A DNA stretch of 64,000 bases, taken from assembly GCF_039649665.1 (NCBI RefSeq), contig NZ_JBDJAW010000017.1, forward strand, positions 1-64,000. The letters run 5' to 3'. Below are positions 59,127 through 64,000 of this stretch, one piece after another. A program made the position numbers and the translations under genes. Under the pieces are notes generated by a model that was given only the letters and a program-made list of their open reading frames with translations, did no database searches and was not told where the DNA came from. This stretch comes from Microbispora sp. ZYX-F-249 (GTDB lineage: Bacteria; Actinomycetota; Actinomycetes; Streptosporangiales; Streptosporangiaceae). Numbering within the stretch: the first letter of the stretch is position 1; each line of letters starts with the position of its first letter.

Positions 59127-59500
59127 AGACCGAACGGTACCCGGATCCGCAGGGGTGATGGACCTCGCCACCCCGTTATGTCCAGTACCGTCCCGCGGTG
59201 CCATCCGACAGCGGAAGAGGCCGCCGATATGTGCTCGGGGGTACACACATCAGCGACCTCTAACCGGGAATCGCCGCGCCTTACGCGGACGTTACATGCC
59301 GCTGGCGAAATTTTTCCGGAAGGCCGTGTACGACCGGCCATGCGCCCTACGGGCGGAAGATACCCAGGCCGTCAGGCCTTGGCCGCGGGCGGATCGGCAG
59401 GCGGCGGGTCGAATCCGTGAGCCCGTCGCGGCTCCGGCCCGGCGGAGCGCGGGCGAATCAGCGTGCCGGAGCGGCTCGGCGTGCCGGGGCGGCTCGGAGA
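59127..59500. other. Intergenic region upstream of dapA
   Basis: 374 bp with no supported gene. It should contain the dapA promoter. An 18-bp tandem duplication (gcgtgccggagcggctcg, one mismatch) lies at 59461–59478 and 59479–59496, just after the minus-strand hypothetical gene's stop. Confidence 0.5.
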
Positions 59501-59821
59501 TCAATGGGCCTCCCCCGAGAGCAACCGCACCCACAGCACCTGCATCCGCGCGGAGACGAGCCGTTCGCTCTCGCGGATCTCCATCTTCACGCCCCGCGTC
59601 GTCCGCCGGATGAACATCAGCCCGCCGGCCGAGCACAGCTCGTAGATCGTCGCCTTGCACTCACACGTGTGCCTGTGGACCCGCACGCGGTCACTGCGGT
59701 TGGTGGGTTTCGACCACGCGATTTTCTGGTGCCTGTCCCTCGGAGGGCTGGCATGGATGCCGTGATAGGGCGGCGGGAGGGGAATATCGGCACCTGGCCG
59801 CTTAGCGGCTATATCACCCAT
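59501..59821 (-). CDS. Conserved actinomycete small protein, function unknown
   Basis: 106 aa. ATG 59821 has AAAGGG 6 bp upstream, better than GTG 59836. The N-terminal half is Pro/Arg-rich and probably disordered. The C-terminal half (HRHTCECKATIYELCSAGGL, then MFIRRT and LWVRLLSGEAH) has a compact look and three Cys. I recall similar small proteins in actinomycete genomes, but no function is known. It is divergent from the following GntR gene (113 bp apart), which may control it. Confidence 0.7.
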   Translation of the reverse strand: MGDIAAKRPGADIPLPPPYHGIHASPPRDRHQKIAWSKPTNRSDRVRVHRHTCECKATIYELCSAGGLMFIRRTTRGVKMEIRESERLVSARMQVLWVRLLSGEAH

Positions 59822-59934
59822 TAGCAGCCCTTTCACCAGGCAAAGTTGGAGTCACAGGCCATCCCCGTCACTCTCGGTGGCCCGGCGAATACGCCAAGAT
59901 TTGGAAGACCCGTCACCCCCTCAGGGATGGATTG

Positions 59935-60672
59935 ATGGCAAACTCTGATCCGGTCTACCTGCGTGTAGTCGAGGACATTCGCCGCCAGATCGTCGACGGC
60001 ACGCTCCCCCCGGGCGCACCGATCCCCTCGCGGCACCAGATCACCCGTAAATACAGCGTCGGAGAGACGGCCGCCCGCCACGCGCTGCGCGTGCTCGCGC
60101 AGGAGGGCCTCATCATCGGCCGCGTGGGCTCCGGGCACCGGGTGCGGGAGAAACCGATCCTGCTCCCGCTCCACCGCAGCCGCCTCCCCGAGCCGCACGC
60201 CGCCTTCGTCGGCGACATGCAGGCGGGCGGGCGGCAACCCAGCTGGAGCTGGCGCAGCGAGCTCGCCGACGCCCCACCCGACATCGCCCGTCGGCTGCGT
60301 ATCGGCGAGTGCAGCCCGGTGATCCGGACCCGATACGTCTTCCGCGGCGACGGGCGTCCGGTGCAGCTGCTCACGACGTACGAACCGGTCGAGCCGGGGC
60401 AGAGTCAGGCGCCCGAGGAGGGCACGTACGAGCGCAGGAGCGCGGCCTTCCGTCTCGCGGCGAGCGGCATGCCGCTCACCGAGATCAGCGAGACCGTGCA
60501 CGTCCGCGTTCCCCAGCCGACCGAGAGCGACCTGCTGGAGCTGCCCGCGGGCGTCCAGGTGCTCCAGATCGAGCGCACGTACTGGGCCGGCGAGCGGCCG
60601 GTGGAGACGAGCGACGCCGTGGTGCCCGGCGACAGGTTCCGCCTGGTCTACGGCATTCCCAGCCCCCTCTGA
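59935..60672 (+). CDS. GntR-family regulator, HutC type
   Basis: 245 aa. N-terminal winged helix (residues about 6–72: YLRVVEDIRRQIVDGTLPPG, then PIPSRHQITRKYSVGETAAR), then a UTRA ligand-binding domain (VIRTRYVFRGDGRPVQLLTT; VLQIERTYWAGERPVETSDA). ATG 59935 with AGGGA upstream. It is divergent from the small conserved protein and precedes radC by 52 bp. The ligand is unknown; HutC-type proteins often sense sugars, amino acids or small signals. Confidence 0.9.
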   Translation: MANSDPVYLRVVEDIRRQIVDGTLPPGAPIPSRHQITRKYSVGETAARHALRVLAQEGLIIGRVGSGHRVREKPILLPLHRSRLPEPHAAFVGDMQAGGRQPSWSWRSELADAPPDIARRLRIGECSPVIRTRYVFRGDGRPVQLLTTYEPVEPGQSQAPEEGTYERRSAAFRLAASGMPLTEISETVHVRVPQPTESDLLELPAGVQVLQIERTYWAGERPVETSDAVVPGDRFRLVYGIPSPL

Positions 60673-60724
60673 CTGTCGGTGCCCACTGGTACAACCGATC
60701 CGGATCCCCCATCCGGAGGTGCCG

Positions 60725-61387
60725 ATGCGCGTCAAGGACATGCCCCTGGCCGACCAGCCGCGTGAGCGGCTGATGACCTCCGGAGCCGCGGCGCTCGCCG
60801 ACAGGGAGTTGCTCGCCCTGCTGCTCGGCTCGGGCAGCAGGGGCGTGAGCGCCGTCGAACTGGCCTCCCAGCTCATCGCCCACTGCGGCGACCTCGGCGA
60901 GCTGGCCAGATCCGAGGCCCATCGGCTGCTCGCCGTCCCCGGCGTGGGTCCCGCGAAGGCCGCCCGCGTGGCGGCCGCGTTCCATCTCGTACGGCGGGCC
61001 CAGGCGGAGCCGGAGCGAAGCCGGATCACCTGCTCGGCCGACATCGCTTCGGCTGCCGCTCCCCTGCTCCACGGGCAGCCGCGCGAGCGGCTCGTCGTGG
61101 TGGTGTGCGACGGCCGCGGCGCGGTGCTGCGCCGGACCGTGGTCACCGAGGGCGGCAGCGACCACACCCCCGCGCCCGTCCGCGACATCGTCACCACCGT
61201 CCTCCTCTCCGGCGGGGCCGCCTTCGGCCTCGCCCACAACCACCCGAGCGGATCGCTCGACCCCAGCCCCGCCGACGTCGAGGTCACGGCCCGCCTCCAC
61301 GAGGCCGCCGACACCGTCGGCCTCCGCTTCCTCGACCACGTGATCGTCACCGACACCGCCTGGCGCCGCGTCCCACACAATGAGTAG
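60725..61387 (+). CDS. radC: RadC/JAB-domain protein
   Basis: 220 aa. N-terminal helix-hairpin-helix (LLAVPGVGPAKAARVAAA) and a C-terminal JAB/MPN domain with the full metalloprotease-like motif AHNHPSGSLDPSPADVEVT (H-x-H…S…D). ATG 60725 has GGAGG 5 bp upstream, so it is chosen over GTG 60719. The function of RadC proteins is unsettled despite the historical DNA-repair name. It may be co-transcribed with the GntR gene upstream. Confidence 0.92.
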   Translation: MRVKDMPLADQPRERLMTSGAAALADRELLALLLGSGSRGVSAVELASQLIAHCGDLGELARSEAHRLLAVPGVGPAKAARVAAAFHLVRRAQAEPERSRITCSADIASAAAPLLHGQPRERLVVVVCDGRGAVLRRTVVTEGGSDHTPAPVRDIVTTVLLSGGAAFGLAHNHPSGSLDPSPADVEVTARLHEAADTVGLRFLDHVIVTDTAWRRVPHNE

Positions 61388-61488
61388 CGAGGTCATAACT
61401 ATAAGTACCGACGTTACTACTGGTCTATAGCCCGTATCTGCCAGCGCCTTGAGCTGTAGCATTTTGTGCGATGATGTCTGTTTCGGTC

Positions 61489-61494
61489 TATCGT
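61489..61494 (+). promoter_or_regulatory. -10 box of leaderless double-HTH GntR gene
   Basis: TATCGT at 61489–61494, 6 bp, then GTG 61501. The pseudogene copy downstream has the same layout (TAACGT, 6 bp, GTG), which supports this start and promoter. Confidence 0.6.
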
Positions 61495-61500
61495 TTGATC

Positions 61501-61980
61501 GTGCTCGACCGAGATGGACCCGTACCTGTCTACAAGCAGATCGCCGAGATCCTCCGAGATCGCATCGACAGCGGCGAGCTGGCCCCCGGCAATCCCATGC
61601 CGAGCGAGGCGCAACTGGAGGCCGAGTACGGCATAGCGAGGACGACGGCGCGCCGGGTTGCCCGGGAGCTACGCGAGCAGGGTCTCGTCTACACGGTTCA
61701 GGGCGAGGGCACCTTTGTCGGCGATCAGGCCGCTCCGCGTGTGCGCCGGAAGAAACCCCTCTACCAGGAGATCGCCGAAGAGGTCGCACAGCGCATCCGA
61801 CGACAGGAATTCAAGCCGAACCGCGCCATTCCCAGCGAAAAGGCACTCATGAAGCAGTACGGCGTGGCCAAGGTGACCGTGCGACTGGCCGTCGGCTTCC
61901 TCCGGGACCAGGGCTACGTCTTCACCGTCCCCCACCGCGGCACTTATGTGTCATCTCCGGATAACTGGCCGCAGGACTGA
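61501..61980 (+). CDS. Double winged-helix GntR-type protein
   Basis: 159 aa made of two successive GntR-like winged helices with no ligand-binding domain. Domain 1, residues about 5–70: PVYKQIAEILRDRIDSGEL … IARTTARRVARELREQGLVY. Domain 2, about 83–150: PLYQEIAEEVAQRIRRQEF … VAKVTVRLAVGFLRDQGYVF. GTG 61501 is preferred over ATG 61471 because the -10 box spacing predicts a leaderless mRNA and the downstream copy has the same start. Each unit resembles the N-terminal domain of GntR regulators, so it may act as a pseudo-dimer on DNA. A degraded copy follows immediately. Confidence 0.8.
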   Translation: MLDRDGPVPVYKQIAEILRDRIDSGELAPGNPMPSEAQLEAEYGIARTTARRVARELREQGLVYTVQGEGTFVGDQAAPRVRRKKPLYQEIAEEVAQRIRRQEFKPNRAIPSEKALMKQYGVAKVTVRLAVGFLRDQGYVFTVPHRGTYVSSPDNWPQD

Positions 61981-62023
61981 CCCGCGATTCAAGGAAACGC
62001 GTCGCACCGGCGCGTGCGGCTCC

Positions 62024-62029
62024 TAACGT
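62024..62029 (+). promoter_or_regulatory. -10 box upstream of the GntR pseudogene
   Basis: TAACGT at 62024–62029 stands 6 bp before GTG 62036, matching the intact paralogue's leaderless layout. Confidence 0.5.
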
Positions 62030-62035
62030 GGTGGC

Positions 62036-62516
62036 GTGCTTGACCACGACGGCGACACGCATCTCTACCTTCAGGTGAGCGAGATCCTGCGTCGGCGGAT
62101 CGAAGACCTCGCGCCCGGCTCGCCCGTCCCCAGCTAGGCGGCCGTTCAGAGCGAGTTCGGTGTCGCGCGGACAACCGCACACCGGACCCTGCGGCTACTT
62201 CGGGATGAGGGTCTCGTATACACAGTCCACGGCCGGGGGGACGTTCGCCGGCAACTCCGACGCAGAAGCTGTGGCGGCACCTCGTTCGACCCCTGCTTAC
62301 CGGCAGATCGCCCAGGGAATCGTCGAGCTGATACGACAGGGCAGCCTGGCGCCCCGCCGTCCGGTACCGAGCGAGGCGACCCTGGCGCAACGACATGGCG
62401 TGGCCCGCGAAACCGTGCGACGAGCCATGGCCGTACTTCGAGAGGCAGGCTGGGTCTACACCGTTCCCCAACGCGGGACCTATGTGTCGCCGCCCGAGGA
62501 CTGGCCGCAGGATTAA
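62036..62516 (+). pseudogene. Degraded copy of the double-HTH GntR gene
   Basis: Translation from GTG 62036 aligns to the upstream gene (VLDHDGDTHLYLQVSEILRR…). It has two lesions: an in-frame TAG at 62135–62137 where the intact gene has a Glu codon (PS*AAVQSEFGVARTTAH), and one extra G in a six-G run (62235–62240) that shifts the frame. The second domain then continues in the shifted frame (STPAYRQIAQGIVELIRQGS … YVSPPEDWPQD) to TAA 62514–62516. The second half might still be made from an internal start as a single-HTH protein, but no good ribosome site is seen. Confidence 0.8.
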
Positions 62517-62585
62517 GGATCCGCGAGCGGACGAGCACGGTGAGTGCGGCGGGCACGAGGCGGAGCGGCCGAGCCTCGGGAATGG

Positions 62586-63440
62586 TCAGCGGCCCGTACG
62601 GATGGCGGTGAGGAACCCACCGCCCGACGGGCCGGGGACGGGACGGCCGTAGGAGGAGGCGACGTCGGCGCGATCGTGGATCTGCGGCCGCCAGCCGTGC
62701 CGGCCGAGCCAGCCGGGGGCGTCCTCGCGCAGCCCTCCCCTCCACAGCGAGGTGAACTCGTCCATCGTCGTCAGGCCGCGAGTCCGGGCAAGGACGGCGG
62801 AATCGGCGATGCCGCCGTGCTCGAAGGCGAGCCGACTGCCCGGCCTGGAGAGCTCGCCGATCTCGGTCAGTAGACGTGTCACCTCGTCGGCCGTCAGGTA
62901 GAGCAGCAGTCCTTCGGCGAGCCACGCGGTCGGTACGGCATGGGCGAACCCGGCCGCGACCAGCTCGCCCACCCCGCTCTCGCGCAGGTCGGCCGGAACG
63001 ACCCTGCGCTCGCACACGGGCAGTGCGCCCGCTCCGTCCAGCACCGTCTCCTTGAACGCGAACACCTCGGGGAGGTCGAGCTCGAAAACCCGCACTCCGC
63101 GCGGCCACGGCAGCCGGAAAGCACGTGTGTCGAGCCCTGCGGCGAGCAGGACCACCTGGGTGCAACCGGCGGCCGTCGCGGCGAGCAGGTAGTCATCGAA
63201 AAACCGCGTCCGCAGGACCCCGTGAAAGGCGAACACCGCCCCCAGGGATGCCTGCGGCCCCCCTTTGGCGAGGTCTTCTGAGACGGGCGGCCCGGGGAAC
63301 GCGCCCGGCACAGCGTCCAGGAATCTCTGTGCGTACGGGTCGTCGAACAGGCGGTCATCTTTGAGGCTCTCGCGAGCCCTCACCATCGCCATCCCCAGGG
63401 CCGTCTTCGCCACGCCCTCCAGTGCACCTTGCGGCTCCAT
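62586..63440 (-). CDS. SAM-dependent methyltransferase (LCMT-like)
   Basis: 284 aa, class I methyltransferase of the leucine-carboxymethyltransferase-like family common in actinomycetes. Motifs: VVLLAAGLDTRAFRL (SAM glycine-rich loop), VFELDLPEVFAFK (acidic ribose binder), VVPADLRE and AWLAEGLLLYLTADEVTRLL. ATG 63440 with AGGAGGT 5 bp upstream. It is divergent from a MarR regulator with a palindromic operator in the short gap, so it is likely repressed by it. Substrate unknown. Confidence 0.92.
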   Translation of the reverse strand: MEPQGALEGVAKTALGMAMVRARESLKDDRLFDDPYAQRFLDAVPGAFPGPPVSEDLAKGGPQASLGAVFAFHGVLRTRFFDDYLLAATAAGCTQVVLLAAGLDTRAFRLPWPRGVRVFELDLPEVFAFKETVLDGAGALPVCERRVVPADLRESGVGELVAAGFAHAVPTAWLAEGLLLYLTADEVTRLLTEIGELSRPGSRLAFEHGGIADSAVLARTRGLTTMDEFTSLWRGGLREDAPGWLGRHGWRPQIHDRADVASSYGRPVPGPSGGGFLTAIRTGR

Positions 63441-63461
63441 GGTCCACCTCCTCATATCGCC

Positions 63462-63498
63462 AACGATACATCGTTAGAGATGTTTCGCTGACGATGTA
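63462..63498. promoter_or_regulatory. MarR operator candidate
   Basis: A perfect palindrome AACGAT-AC-ATCGTT (63462–63475) and a second partial copy ACGATGTA (63491–63498) lie in the 69-bp gap between the divergent methyltransferase and MarR genes. Confidence 0.65.
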
Positions 63499-63509
63499 AC
63501 CTGTGGCGC

Positions 63510-63920
63510 ATGGACGGCGGACGACTGCACCGGCTGGGCAAGCGCCTCATCGAACTGTCCTCACAGGTCACCGGCGAGGCCGGTGACCTGTCGCTGACCC
63601 CTGGCGAGGCAGCCGTCCTGGAGGATGTGATCAAGCACCCCGCCAGCTCGATCAGCGAGATCCACCAGCGGACAGGATTCGTACAGAGTCATGTGTCCGC
63701 GTCGGTGTCGCGTCTCAAAGCTCGCGGGCTGGTGAAAGCCACGACCGACCCGGACGACGGGCGGCGCACCCGCGTCGCCATCGCCGACGAAGCCCTACAG
63801 GCGATCAGCCGCCGTGCGGCCCGCGACATCAACCAGGTGATCGGCCACACCGTCACCGACCCCGCTCGGGCCCGCCGGGCGACCGAGTTGCTGGAGGAGC
63901 TGGCCGACCTCCTGCTCTGA
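63510..63920 (+). CDS. MarR-family transcriptional regulator
   Basis: A 136-aa winged-helix repressor. The recognition region is ASSISEIHQRTGFVQSHVSA and the wing is KATTDPDDGRRTRVAIAD (Asp/Arg pair typical of MarR). N- and C-terminal helices form the dimer. ATG 63510. It is divergent from the methyltransferase gene, with the operator covering the ribosome-site end of that gene's leader. The ligand is unknown. Confidence 0.9.
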   Translation: MDGGRLHRLGKRLIELSSQVTGEAGDLSLTPGEAAVLEDVIKHPASSISEIHQRTGFVQSHVSASVSRLKARGLVKATTDPDDGRRTRVAIADEALQAISRRAARDINQVIGHTVTDPARARRATELLEELADLLL

Positions 63921-63984
63921 CGAGCGACAGAATCCGGACGTAGAGAGATGGCGGTTTCACCGTGCGTGATCGACCTGGCGTCCC

Positions 63985-64000
63985 TATCCTGTCGGGCATG
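63985..64000 (+). promoter_or_regulatory. Possible leaderless start at the right edge
   Basis: TATCCT (63985–63990) followed by 7 bp and ATG 63998–64000 fits a leaderless gene beginning at the window edge. The coding sequence itself is outside the window. Confidence 0.3.

Noticed and set aside
59400-59430. tRNA-like T-arm (GGTCGAATCC)
   Set aside because: The loop is not TTC-type and no acceptor or anticodon stem pairs around it.
62160-62516. Independent single-HTH GntR gene
   Set aside because: Its N-terminal ~35 residues are out-of-frame remnants of the duplicated gene, and no ribosome site precedes a start; better explained as the tail of a pseudogene.

Overview
The window is high-GC DNA from an actinomycete. 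Supporting signs are a strongly G/C third-position bias, GTG/TTG starts, several leaderless promoters, AfsR/SARP- and LAL-type giant regulators, and a dapA–RNase J neighbourhood. A Streptosporangiales-like host is my inference only. No rRNA, tRNA, CRISPR array, insertion sequence or replication origin was seen.

Region A (about 0.4–27 kb) is a compact enediyne-type polyketide locus. One minus-strand, largely translationally coupled gene train runs from a transthyretin/HIUase-like protein, a 2-isopropylmalate synthase paralogue, a LAL-type LuxR regulator, a small acyl-CoA carboxylase epsilon-like protein and two DUF1702 paralogues into UnbV, UnbU, the iterative enediyne PKS (KS-AT-ACP-KR-DH-PPTase), the hot-dog thioesterase, a flavin reductase and a P450. 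It meets a plus-strand AraC regulator and a phosphoesterase at a shared hairpin. On the other side lie a 62-codon secreted-peptide gene with its own ribosome site and terminator, then an AfsR-like BTAD/NB-ARC/TPR regulator, an alpha/beta hydrolase and a BBE-like flavin oxidase. The usual accessory tailoring set of characterised enediyne clusters and any recognisable self-resistance gene are not seen here.

Region B (27–34 kb) holds an ATPase regulator with an N-terminal LuxR domain, a secreted PQQ-type beta-propeller protein and a single-pass membrane protein of unknown role.

Region C (34–51 kb) is a pectin/uronate catabolic locus: IclR regulator, two enolase-superfamily dehydratases, an ABC sugar importer without its ATPase, two 5-dehydro-4-deoxyglucarate dehydratases, pectate lyase, uronate dehydrogenase and alpha-ketoglutarate semialdehyde dehydrogenase. 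Together they form an oxidative route from galacturonate/glucuronate to 2-oxoglutarate. A fourth, unrecognised gene is coupled to the glucarate dehydratase. A TetR–FAD monooxygenase–SnoaL-like island (42–45 kb) sits inside this locus.

Region D (51–64 kb) has a second AfsR-like regulator with an MFS exporter, then housekeeping genes (DUF402, RNase J, DapA, RadC) mixed with small regulators: a HutC-type GntR, a double-HTH GntR protein followed by its own pseudogenised copy, and a MarR/methyltransferase divergent pair.
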